DNA from: Cordylochernes scorpioides
Taxonomy: Eukaryota; Arthropoda; Arachnida; Pseudoscorpiones; Chernetidae
DNA length: 64,000 nucleotides
Assembly (NCBI GenBank): GCA_030710605.1
Contig: CP092869.1
Location: 12,983,425-13,047,424 of the forward strand
Reading direction: 5' to 3'
Shown: positions 53,726 to 64,000 of the stretch, in pieces
Layout of the letters: every line of letters begins with the position of its first letter
Numbering within the stretch: the stretch's first letter is position 1
The notes under the pieces: generated by a model
Database searches by the model: none
Told to the model about the DNA's origin: nothing
What the model saw: only the letters and a program-made list of their open reading frames with translations
Position numbers and translations under genes: made by a program

Positions 53726-54497
53726 TGTGATATCTTGGGACCTCTGGGACCAGTGTTACCTGATGCTAGACGAACCTCGATGTCAACTCTCCCGTGCAGT
53801 CGTGGTGGAAGGCGACACAGCTGGGCCAAAGGTGAAATAAACAAACAGAGATTCCACTAAAAGCGTCTGACGTCAAGAAGGAATGGGATGAGGAGAGAGA
53901 GATTTTAGAGCAAGTGTTACCGTTGAGTTCCAAGCGAAGACTGCCTATTCTAGGTCTTCGATTTAACACCACGACCTTGCTTCTTTCTGATTGGCTGACC
54001 TATTTAGGTGATTCTTTCCTAATTGGTGGGACTTTTTCACGTGGCCGTAGGCTATTGGTTGACCTACTTAGGTGATGTCTTCTGTAATTGGCCTTGCGGC
54101 TTTCTTTGATTGAAAATACGTCCTGTCTTGGCCCGGAAATTGGGCGTCACTCTTAGATTTTATGGTTTCCTCGATATCAGATACGCCCTGTCCTGTCAGG
54201 AAGTATTGACTTGTAACTTATTTATAGTTGGGCTGGTTTTAAGCCTCTTTTGCTAGGCCTTGCTTCGACTTCTGTCCTAAACCTGATTTGTTTTAACCTT
54301 AACTTTCTCCTGTCTCTCTCCATTCCTTCTATCTGTGCAGTTGCAATACTTTATTAGTTTCTTACGCGGTACAGATTGATGTTAGTTGAGGCTTTCTATG
54401 TGCAGTACATAAGAAGTTATATACAGTCATGGGGTGGAACATGTGGTAGTGGATATTTAGACTATTTACAACAATTCCATGGTCTTAAATCATCACA
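53726..54497. repeat. LTR, left copy
   Basis: It has TG...CA ends and contains GAAATAAAC (possible poly(A) signal on plus). It matches the right LTR base for base in all the lines I compared, which implies a very recent insertion or recent gene conversion. Confidence 0.9.
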
Positions 54498-57400
54498 GAT
54501 GGCCCCGGATGTGAAAGGGTTCATATGGAGGGATTTAAGAGAGCGGAATAGGAAGACTGTTATTAAGGAAGTAATTTTTTAAAAATTAATTAAAGTGAGT
54601 TGGTATATAACATGGGGTGGATTTCTGTATATCCATAAGAGATAATAAAGCATAAACAACTAATATTAAACATACAAGTAAAAATAAAAATAGGAATAAA
54701 AGAAATAATAGAGAACATGTAATGATGATAGGTAAAAATATAAATGATTTGATGGGAAAATCATGATCTCTTCGTGATGGGCGTTAGAAAGGGTTGAGGG
54801 GTTAGTTATTACTTGGTTGAGGCAATGTCACTTTGACTCAAGTCCCAAACCATTTAATGTGCACGGCGCGGAAAACCTAGGCCATGTTTCACATGTAAAT
54901 TTAAGGACCGAATAAAGTTACAGTACCACAATCGAAAAGTAAGATAAGGGGATTGTTATGGGTTTTAGTAATTAGTCGTTAAGACGTACGCATGCAGGAT
55001 AAATGAGGGCGAAGATCAGTGACCAGAAATCAAAGTTTTAATTAGAGTCGTCAGGGGCTTAGCGAGAAAAAGAGTAAAATAAAAAAAATGTGCCAGCGTG
55101 TGGCATGAGAGTGCCCTGGAATAAAAAAAAAATACAATTTGCACGTATCCAATCCAGAAGTTGGGATAAGGTAAATCTGGGGGACGGTGTGTCAAGATTG
55201 TTAATTACGAAATCAAAGTAGGTCAAGTCTAGCCTGCGAAGGAGTTAAAAGTTCCTGCGGAAAAGGAATGTTAGTAATTCTTAAGAAGTAACCTTTAAAG
55301 TGGTTGTTTAAGAGGTTATTGAAGATTGCCCTGTTTTTAGATCGTGATTTTTAGTTTGATTATAAAAGAATATATCATTGAGATATGAAATTGCGAGATT
55401 AAGGCTTTGCATATAGCGTTAAAGGATTTGAAAAATCGAAAATAGAATTGCGAAGTTAAATGCAAAGTAATCTTTAAAAAAAAAGTAAAAATAGTGATGA
55501 TATGATACAAAGATTAACACACTACAGCAGTATATAAGGGGTAATAGAAAGTGAAAATATTAAGTGAAAATTAAAAATGAGCAGTAATATACTCGATAGC
55601 ATTGACATGGTAGCGGAAGGTGAAACAATGTAAATAACATCTAATTTATAAAGTGAGAAAAAATATAAAATGATAAATGCAAATTAGTGATATAAACATG
55701 AAATATAAACTTGAGATTATTAGATATGATATGAAAGATAAAATATAAAGTTGATTATAAAATAGAGTCATAAAGCAAAAGTAAATAAGTTTTGGTAAAG
55801 AAAAATAAAAAAAGACAATAATCTAAACTAATTGGTTGACGTAAAAAAAAAACAATTATAAGAGCTATATAATGATTATATAAAGGATATTAAAATGAAA
55901 AATTTTTACAAAATGTTCATCGAGAAGGAAGAGCAAGTAAGATTATATATAGAAATTATATATCGTGAAAGAATGGAAAGTTGTAGGCCAAATGTAATGT
56001 TCCTTTTTTTTTTTTTTTAGGATGGGTGGAGAGAGCTTTAAATTGTCCTCGATCGATATCTTTGGTCTTGTTGGCCTAAGTTGTTCTAACTTATCGAATT
56101 TGTTTAAAGTTTGATGCGACTCGTGGATCACATTGTTTCTAACTGTGAAACTTACTGAGTCCTAATGTTGTCGATTTTTTAAACTTATGTGGGTGTGTGT
56201 GATTTTTGTAGGTAAAATGTTGTCCTTGGATCTAAGTGTCGATGTTAAGTTGACAAGTTAATCGAGGGCGAGAGAATGTTAGTGAACAGATTTGTTAGTA
56301 AATGTAAAATAACGTGTTAAGCAAGTTTTAGTAGCTAAACGGGATATCGGCGTAGATTAAAAATAAAAGGCGCGCACTAATGTTTGATTTAATAGGTAGC
56401 GAAAATCCATTAGAGTGACATCGGGGTGGCGACGGGCGTAACAAAATGTCGGCTATTTGTTTGTCCATCTCCAGCGGAAGAAGAGGGAGCGAAGCTATTT
56501 TTAATGCGATTCCGGATTTAGGTCAAGGGGGAGCGAGGGGGCTTGCTTTCTTTCAACTTATTGGAAGTTAATTCAAACTACGTTCGGAGATATTAATTCT
56601 ATAATTGTAAACGCAAAAGCGTTTTGATTTGTCACGTTTGGTGACAAGCGTTATGGGATTGACATAGGGAGATACAGAGGTTGAATTATTCCGTGTGTTC
56701 CAGCATTTGTTAGATTTGTGTTTGTATTTCGAAAATTCGGATATTGTATCTGTTATTAAATCGAATGGTTTTTGGCGGACTTAGTAAAAATGTTATTCAT
56801 GGATATCGGGTTAGAATTGAATGAAATTGCGACTATCGACGTGGACAATGTGTGGTTAAATAAATGTGTCACAGGCGTGGTGAAGGCGTCTTTGGCCTGA
56901 AAATTGAAAGAGTTTAGTGGTGTGGCGCTGTGACACGAAGCGAAAAAATTGTAAATGAAAAGGTGTCGCGTGAAGTCTCTGTTTTGTACAAAATCTAACC
57001 TGTGTTACTAAGAATAACAAATTTACTAAAGTCATGGGTGTTGGTTGTACGAACATATCGATAATTTTTATATTGTTAGTGGATATGACACGTTTAATGT
57101 GATTTTTTTTTTGTGTGTGTGTTTAGTAGGGCGACGTAATAAAGCTTGTGTGGCTCGAAATTAGATTTGGGTGTGAAGTCGCGCATTAAAAATTTGTTAA
57201 TTAGAAAAAGTGATGTGAGAGGAAGTTGTTTATTTTGTTGAGAGAGATTTGTCGATATTTAACTATGCGTGTAAAAGGAAGGTACGAGGGAGTGTAGTTA
57301 TGTGGGAATTTAACGATTGGAATAGTTTTGGAAGGCTGTGATTTAAGTTACTTCTGTCCAAAGATATGAAAGAAAAGGACATAGGGGCGTTGAAAATGGG

Positions 57401-58041
57401 ATTAGGAACATTACAATAAGATTAAAGAAGAGTGTTGGAGTTCACCACGTGTGAGCAACCTGTTCCAGGAGGGAAAAATTTAGTAAATGGGACAGTTGTA
57501 TTAACCTGTCCATGGGACACGTGTTGCTTGCACGAAGTGAATTGGTACAAGGTAGTTGGTAGAAGTACATTATATTGATACAGGAGTAGCTGAGGACAGT
57601 TTATAATTAGTAGAAATCGTTTTAGGGAATTAAGGAATAAAATGCCAAAAGGCAAAGGTGTATCGATGATATGGAATTTTAGGTTCTGCGTTATGTTACT
57701 TATTTTTACGTTTAAAAAGATATAATCTATGGTGAAAATATTGTTAGCTATGGCGTTAATAGTTAAGTTAAATGGATGGACAGGTATTTCTTTTACAAAC
57801 TGATTTCTATTATTTTAAAGGTATTCTGCCTAATTATATCGAAAGATGCTCCTGTAACAAGTAGTAGAGTAGGTTTACATTATGGGACAGTTCAGTTCGA
57901 ACGAGCAATAGTTCAACAAAAATTATAGAAGGAGGAACCTACTGTGGTGCTGCCTTGTATGTCGGGACAGTCCTTGTCTTGTGCCATAGTTGGAGGTTCA
58001 ATGGGACAGTCAGAGTTCATTGTTTGCGCTGGGCTCGTGGT
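54498..58041. other. interior of the LTR element, non-coding, possible Ig-like relic
   Basis: No long frame exists on either strand. Around 57475-57570 the plus strand reads VNGTVVLTCPW, then VNWYKVVGR with stops after it. Near 57928-57960 it reads GGTYCGAALY. The C-(11)-W spacing resembles an Ig domain. The short motif GGGACAGT occurs four times (57490-58010). The rest is AT-rich with no recognisable motif. Confidence 0.35.
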
Positions 58042-58446
58042 TTAGAGATGGTCGGGGGAGCAGGTAACATACGCTCGCGTGTTGGTAACTCGGAGGGGCG
58101 CTTGCAGGAGGTCTGGTGGCTTTTTCAGTCTTGTAGAGTATTGTAGTTGGGCCCGATCTGCTTGGGCGTCGTAGTTGGTGAAGAAGCTTTGCGCCTTGTA
58201 CGAACCATCGTAGCGATTCCACCTCTCGCGATGTCCGGTCACGGCAGAGAGCTGAGGTAGCGTCGTCGTCAACCTCCCTAGGACATCTGACACCGGCGGC
58301 GGGGGTGTGACGTCTTCCTGGCCGGGGGGAACTTCCTGCGTCCTACCGAGGGTGTTTTCTTTCTTCGGAAAAGTGTTTTCGCCACTTTCGGAGTCGGGAT
58401 CGGACTCCATGGGTTCCTTTGGATTCTCCTCTCTTCCCTGTTCCAT
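58042..58446 (-). pseudogene. gag-like N-terminal frame of the LTR element
   Basis: 134 codons start 80 bp inside the right LTR. An acidic, proline-rich N-terminus is followed by RWNRYDGSYKAQSFFTNYDA and STRLKKPPDLLQAPL. This has the general shape of the Gag start in Gypsy-type elements (F-G-x...FF...A). The frame stops after CSPDHL and nothing similar follows. It is tentative: the identification rests on pattern only. Confidence 0.4.
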
Positions 58447-58527
58447 CTTTCTGTACAGACAGTGGTCTACTTGCTTACTTGTACCTTGGCGTCCACTATC
58501 CTGTCGACTCTTCGTTACGGGGGAGTC

Positions 58528-59299
58528 TGTGATATCTTGGGACCTCTGGGACCAGTGTTACCTGATGCTAGACGAACCTCGATGTCAACTCTCCCGTGCA
58601 GTCGTGGTGGAAGGCGACACAGCTGGGCCAAAGGTGAAATAAACAAACAGAGATTCCACTAAAAGCGTCTGACGTCAAGAAGGAATGGGATGAGGAGAGA
58701 GAGATTTTAGAGCAAGTGTTACCGTTGAGTTCCAAGCGAAGACTGCCTATTCTAGGTCTTCGATTTAACACCACGACCTTGCTTCTTTCTGATTGGCTGA
58801 CCTATTTAGGTGATTCTTTCCTAATTGGTGGGACTTTTTCACGTGGCCGTAGGCTATTGGTTGACCTACTTAGGTGATGTCTTCTGTAATTGGCCTTGCG
58901 GCTTTCTTTGATTGAAAATACGTCCTGTCTTGGCCCGGAAATTGGGCGTCACTCTTAGATTTTATGGTTTCCTCGATATCAGATACGCCCTGTCCTGTCA
59001 GGAAGTATTGACTTGTAACTTATTTATAGTTGGGCTGGTTTTAAGCCTCTTTTGCTAGGCCTTGCTTCGACTTCTGTCCTAAACCTGATTTGTTTTAACC
59101 TTAACTTTCTCCTGTCTCTCTCCATTCCTTCTATCTGTGCAGTTGCAATACTTTATTAGTTTCTTACGCGGTACAGATTGATGTTAGTTGAGGCTTTCTA
59201 TGTGCAGTACATAAGAAGTTATATACAGTCATGGGGTGGAACATGTGGTAGTGGATATTTAGACTATTTACAACAATTCCATGGTCTTAAATCATCACA
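58528..59299. repeat. LTR, right copy
   Basis: It is 772 bp, the duplicate of 53726-54497, and is bounded by TATA on its outer side. See the element entry for orientation. Confidence 0.9.
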
Positions 59300-59369
59300 T
59301 ATATTTAGATAGAACATATATTTTTGTCGAGAATATATTATAAAAAAACAATAGTAAAAAAAAGATGCA

Positions 59370-59420
59370 TATCCATGACGAGGGCCAACATCCCGAAACG
59401 CTTTCGTGGTTGACTTTTCT
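59370..59420 (+). ncRNA. degenerate hammerhead motif
   Basis: ATGACGA, GGGCCAACATCCC, GAAA and CGCTTTCGTGG align with the hammerhead at 14226. The first core C is A here, the GTC cleavage triplet is lost (TTT) and stem I does not pair. It is a decayed relative. Confidence 0.55.
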
Positions 59421-59632
59421 GTATTTATCAAGAAATTGGGTTGGCCAAATATCACGGAGCAAGTTAAATAAACGTTTAGTTTATTTTTGTTCTACTAGAT
59501 GGCGCTCTGCTATCTAGAAAAGCTCATGTGAGCCTAGTCAGGATATGTCTTCTTTATTTTTAATATCAACACCTCTGACCTTTTTATTTTTAATTTATTA
59601 TTATTATTATTTTCTATCGTTTTCTCATATAT

Positions 59633-59885
59633 ATTGTCGCGGAGATAAATAAAGCAAGGGCAAGTTTGGGGATAATTAATTTATTATAAGGGGTATTGAT
59701 AGGGAGAGAGAGAGAGAGTCAATACAACTTACCCCAAGAGAGAGTTAATCCTAATGAGGGACCTCAGCTCCCCCCGCCGGCCAGATTCCCCAGAACCCCT
59801 CACACCCGGTGTCCAGCGATGATTGACAGACGTCCCATGGGGTATCTCGTGATTGGAGCCGCTTAGCTTCTTGACAATATATATA
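59633..59885. mobile_element. small element with ATTGTC...GACAAT ends
   Basis: TATATTGTCGCGGAGATAAA opens it and TTCTTGACAATATATATA closes it, as short inverted ends. The interior has a (GA)n tract and a C-rich block. A similar opening (ATTGTCGCGTTGAAATAAG) is at 43021. It could be a TIR element or a diverged LTR. Confidence 0.4.
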
Positions 59886-60094
59886 TGGAACGTATATTTT
59901 TGTCGAACATATATTAGTCTATAAAAATCGCCTCTTCCGCTAAATGCTAAAACTAAGCGCTATATCCTAACAGTTTCTGCAAACTAACAGACTCGGGTCT
60001 TTAGAAAAGCCATAAGTTTGCGGAGACGGTCAATAGATGGCTTGTAGTTTTAGTCTTTATTTTGACGGTAAATATGTACTTTATAGATTTTGAA

Positions 60095-60445
60095 AAGAAA
60101 AAGGCAATCTCCTCATCGTGCAACTGAAAGTTGCTGATGGTTTGCGCTATCTATCAGAATAAATATCAACTATTCTCGTTGATTTTTGATTATTCCAGAA
60201 TTGGCTAAAATCAGTTGCACGATAATTAGATACCTTTTTCATAATTGATGCACCTTATTTCAGTACAATATCACATTTTTATATGAAAAAATAGACACTT
60301 CAGCCAGTTAGAGTTTTTTATTTTCGACAAAAATCTTTCGAAACGTTGAGAAAATAAAAAACTCTAACTGGCCGAAGTGTCTATTTTTCATAGAACTATG
60401 AATGCCGGCCAGGCAACCTCTTATCTTTACGATATCACATTTTGT
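60095..60445. repeat. family B fragment followed by a family C foldback
   Basis: A family B arm (CAACTGAAAGTTGCTGATGG, ATTCTCGTTGAT) runs into a hairpin. The hairpin is made of ACTTCAGCCAGTTAGAGTTT and its complement, with GAAACGTTGAGAAAAT in the right half. GAATGCCGGCCAGGCAACC then follows. The right half matches the hammerhead 3' half at 2060-2075. Confidence 0.65.
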
Positions 60446-60499
60446 ACTATTCTTTCTCATTGTTTATAGATTTTTTTATCTATTGATTTAATAATGGAT

Positions 60500-61350
60500 T
60501 TCTATTTTTTAAAAATATCGTAATATATTGTGTATTTACGTGAAAAAGGAATATACTCCGCCTTTGCCGGTCCAAAGCCCGGATGAAAAAGGAAGAGGGG
60601 GAGCAGTAACAAGCTCGCTAAAAAACCTGGGTTCAGCTGGCCCAGCTGATAGTACCCTGTAAGGGCTCCTAATCCAGGGATACAGGATGAGTCTGTACTC
60701 CATGTTAGGAGCGGCTGCACACGGCGTCTGTTCCTCATGTCAGAGGCCGCCATTTCTTTTGGAGCTAAGTCGGCCTGCCACTGAGTAGTGCTCCCAGTCT
60801 CAATGACAAAGGCATTCTACTTCACCCAAGTGGTTGTCAAACAGACACCATCAAGGGTCACAACTTGATATCCTAATATGATTGAGTGGAGATAAGAAAG
60901 AAGAAGAAGAGGACTATCTCTCCCATGGCTGAAGTCAATGAACTGTGGTGTTGCAACACACATACCATGTATCTAATTACCCCATGTAGTGGATGAGAGA
61001 GAGTGTGTGGTAATCCTATGGGTGTGAATGGACCAGGTGATGCCAGGGTTGTTGTAATTGGCGATTAATTAGCTCATTAACTCCCTCGCTCTTTCATCAG
61101 ACACTCGCTCCTTCTTCGGAATATGTTAACTTCTCGAGAGTCAATCTCCACCTTGGTGTTCGGAATACACACCAGAAATATCTGACAATTAAAACAAATT
61201 TATTGACAACTCAGTCAATATTTACAAAATGAGGAAGAGATCACAAAAATAATTAGAGAAAATAAAAAGATAGTGAAAAGCGTGTTCGAACCAGGGATAT
61301 CAGGTTCTAAAGTCTAAAGCTTTCGCAGCTAGGCTATTTTGCCTTATTAT
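60500..61350 (-). repeat. right-arm mirror of 16737-17570 (LINE-like and SINE fragments)
   Basis: This holds the 83-codon MAASDMRNRRR...SSCIPGLGALT frame (60502-60753, minus), the GACAACCACTTGG module and the tRNA-derived SINE head (B-box at about 61290). It is the least-broken copy of the SSCIPGLGALT frame. Confidence 0.5.
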
Positions 61351-61589
61351 ATATTAATTTAAAGAAGAATTAATATTTGCAAATTTAAATTTTCAGCCGG
61401 GGAGTCTTCTCCACCGTATAAGTTTTCTCTTCCAGGCGATGAGTGTCCTACTAGAAATATCTGGACACATTTAATATTACAAGGTTTTCACAAAAGTTCG
61501 TAAACACTTGAAAAAAATTGAAATACCAATATTATTCGTTGTTATGTATCTTCTTCTTTTTTTTTTTTTCTTCTTCTTTCTTATCTCCA

Positions 61590-62690
61590 CTCAATCATAA
61601 TAGGGCGTCAGGATTGCAAAGCTTGAGACTTTTGATGGTGTCTGTGCCGGGGAAGAGTAGAGCACATCAATAGATAAGTCAATACAGTCAATAATGTGTT
61701 TTGGGGTTGTAGGTTGACACTTAGTACATAGTGGGAAAACCTTGCAACCATTCTGGAAAGCCGTTATGTATAATGTCTTTGTATTATATATTGCCCCGTG
61801 GAAAATTAGGGAAGACCAACTTTAAGAGGAGACAACAATTTATTTCAGGCAAGAACAAACTATGAATGGTAAACAAAAGATAAGCCATGAGGGAAATTTA
61901 CAAAGTAGCAAAATATAAACATAAAAAAATGACCACTCTGTTAATAAAATTAATAAATACTTTGTTACAATATAAAGTAATTGTATTATGTATTATTATG
62001 TATTTGCCGTAATAATTTTATTCGCCAAGTAATAAGAAAAATATGAACTTTTGAGACAACCTTATATTTCGGGTTTTAAAAAGATGTGGAATCTTTTAGT
62101 ATAAACTTAATTTTGAAGATTATTCGTTGGTTATAAGTAGGTTTGGAAAAATATAACCACATCAATCGATGTTTCATTTAATTCTCAAGGTTTCTGTGAT
62201 TTTCTGTCACTCTCCACAGAGTAATATCAAGTTACTGAAACGTCAAGAATTCAATAAATCATTAGTTGATGTATCTATATTTTTTTCCAAAACTTACTTT
62301 TATTAATTGTAGTTACTTGTCCTTATTATTTGCGGAAGAGAATTGCCCTATGCAAATATGTCCATAGTTTACTTGAATACCATTTCTAAGATTCCACCCT
62401 TCAATGTAGCATATATAATCAGAATCGTTAAATACAGTATTAGAGCTCTAAGAAGTGGTCTGGTAGATTAAATTGACGAAACGGCTTGGAGGGTTTCGCT
62501 GTTGGGTTACTAATGGGTAGATTAACAATAGTTATCATATACACTGACTGTGAAGAGAAAAACATAAAGAAACTGTAAACAATTAATCAAAAGGTAATAA
62601 CGCGTTATATATAAACAACAAATAAAACCATTAAAGAACAAATATTTATTTTCAAATAAAGCAAACTTCTACTATTCTTACTGCGATGAT
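61590..62690 (-). repeat. right-arm mirror of 15420-16540
   Basis: It contains the LINE zinc-element fragment (about 61610-61800, minus), an unrecognised AT-rich stretch with ATGAACTTTTGAGACAACC, and family A modules near 62330-62500. No intact gene is present. Confidence 0.55.
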
Positions 62691-63214
62691 AAAAATATCA
62701 GTGGTGAACCCTCCCAACGTCAATTTAATCTACCAGACCGCTTCTTAGAGCTCTAATACTGTATTGGATCATTCTGCTTATATATGCTACACTGAAGGTT
62801 GGAATCTTAGAAATGGTATTCAAGCAAACTATAGACTTATTTGCATAAAGCAATGCTCTTCCGTAAATAATAAGAACAAAGTATAAATTAATCCTAAGAC
62901 AACGCACCATATATACACAAGAATAAACCATTAAAGCACGATTTTTTATGTACAGTCCAGGAGTCTTTTTTTAAACCAAAACTGGTATTGTGGATCATTT
63001 GTTATCACTAAAATTATTCTATGTACTGGGATGATAAACAAAAATGGCAGTTTTAATGCAATTTTAAAGGGAGAGGTATCTCTTTTGGTGCATAGATTTA
63101 ATACTTCAGATTGAATGTGATTGCTCTTCTGAATAGCCGTTGAAAGACATGTTCAATTCATCAGCCGTTCTATATAGCTTTCTTTTGGAAGTCAGTGACG
63201 AGTCCAACTGACTG

Positions 63215-63930
63215 TCTATTGGTATAGACTATTGGTATACAGTTTATTGGTATAGACTTTCGTATATTGGTATAGACTGTCTATTGGTATACAGTTTATT
63301 GGTATAGACTTTCGTATATTGGTATAGACTGTCTATTGGTATACAGTTTATTGGTATAGACTGTCTATTGCTATACAGTTTATTGGTTTAGACCTTAGTC
63401 TATTGGTATACAGTGTATTGGTACAGACTGTCTATTGGCATACAGTGTATTGGTATAGACTGTCTATTGGCATACAGTGTATTGGTATAGACTGTCTATT
63501 GGCATACAGTGTATTGGTACAGACTGTCTATTGGCATACAGTGTATTGGTATAGACTGTCTATTGGCATACAGTGTATTGGTATAGACTGTCTATTGGCA
63601 TACAGTGTATTGGTATAGACTGTCTATTGGCATACAGTGTATTGGTACAGACTGTCTATTGGTATACAGTGTATTGGTATAGACTGTCTATTGGTATACA
63701 GTGTATTGGTATAGACTGTCTATTGGTATACAGTTTATTGGTATAGACTGTCTATTGGTATACAGTTTATTGGTATAGACCTTAGTCTATTGGTATAGAC
63801 TATTGGTATACAGTTTATTGGTATAGACTGTCTATTGGTATACAGTTTATTGGTATAGACCTTAGTCTATTGGTATATAATATTGGTATATACTATTGGT
63901 ATATACTATTGATATAGACTGTCTATTGAT
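63215..63930 (+). repeat. 32-bp minisatellite (TATTGGTATAGACTG family)
   Basis: The unit TCTATTGGCATACAGTGTAT plus TGGTATAGACTG repeats every 32 bp (for example 63431 and 63463). GGTATAC and GGCATAC variants form blocks. Shorter ACTATTGGTATA units lie at both ends. The 71-codon open frame over it is a by-product of the period. The left arm has only one or two units (about 13517). Confidence 0.93.
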
Positions 63931-64000
63931 AGACATCCTAGAAGTAGCAATGGCCACCCAGACCTCGAAGGTCCACAAGCCGTATATTGATAGACAGTCA

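Larger units (their letters stand above)
53726..59299. mobile_element. LTR retrotransposon with 772-bp LTRs and almost no coding
   Basis: The LTRs 53726-54497 and 58528-59299 are equal in length, start TGTGATATC and end ATCATCACA. TATA stands on both sides (53722-53725 and 59300-59303), a 4-bp target duplication. The 4.03-kb interior has no RT, integrase or protease frame. Plus-orientation signs are TGGCCCCGGATG two bases after the first LTR (primer-site-like) and a CGGGGGAG tract before the second. A minus-orientation sign is a gag-like frame next to the right LTR. The direction is unresolved. Confidence 0.85.
36303..63200 (-). repeat. right arm of the giant inverted repeat
   Basis: It is the mirror of 13540-34251. 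It is longer because it carries arm-specific insertions: Helitron 36391-38984, PLE dimer 47021-48781, LINE RT fragment about 50008-50368, and LTR element 53726-59299. Parts of 41930-43200 and 53180-60500 are also not colinear. Outside these, features, order and orientation mirror the left arm. Confidence 0.85.

Noticed and set aside
63403-63618. 71-codon open frame with a 32-residue periodic protein
   Set aside because: It follows from the 32-bp minisatellite period, which is readable in all frames. There is no start or composition support.

Overview
This is eukaryotic, almost certainly metazoan (invertebrate) nuclear DNA. It is AT-rich, has no dense or operon-like coding, and is built nearly entirely from transposable elements of many classes: Penelope-like elements with GIY-YIG endonuclease, Copia, Gypsy, non-LTR LINEs, tRNA-derived SINEs, Helitrons, Tc1, mariner, piggyBac and pogo/Tigger-type MITEs. 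Two pieces of host genes appear among them, a MAX-like bHLH-zipper coding sequence and one exon-sized piece of IFT52. The mix fits an arthropod such as a chelicerate, but the sequence does not fix the taxon. No normal spliced host gene could be recognised.

Layout. Bases 1-1260 hold the 3' half of a Penelope-like element (PLE) with a hammerhead-ribozyme core. Bases 1300-4870 hold small repeats, foldbacks and LINE tails. A complete Copia element fills 4879-10577 (5-bp target duplication), with a piggyBac element inserted in one of its LTRs. A 118-124 bp tandem array (10.7-11.3 kb), the MAX-like ORF (11794-12183) and a 408-bp Helitron follow. From about 13.54 kb to 63.2 kb the window is one giant imperfect inverted repeat. 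The left arm is 13540-34251 and the right arm is 36303-63200. They are separated by a 2-kb spacer that holds a 100-base N gap and a 164-bp tandem array. The same LINE, SINE, MITE and solo-repeat fossils occur in mirrored order in both arms.

The arms differ by clean insertions. Right-arm-only: a 2.6-kb Helitron carrying an intact Tc1 element, a head-to-head PLE dimer with a 13-bp target duplication, a 5.6-kb LTR element with equal-length 772-bp LTRs, a LINE RT fragment and a hammerhead-bearing repeat. Left-arm-only: two Helitrons, a mariner fragment, the IFT52 piece and a second hammerhead-bearing segment. The window ends in a 32-bp minisatellite.

The recurring theme is small self-cleaving-ribozyme motifs on retroelement-like repeats, often arranged as inverted dimers. 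I see two well-formed type I hammerheads (14226-14267 and 42077-42120), two PLE-like ones (1184-1213 and 2060-2104), more than a dozen decayed relatives sharing one altered core base, and a repeat family whose hammerhead core strands occur in permuted order with covarying stems. All judgements come from reading the sequence by eye; no alignment or database search was run.
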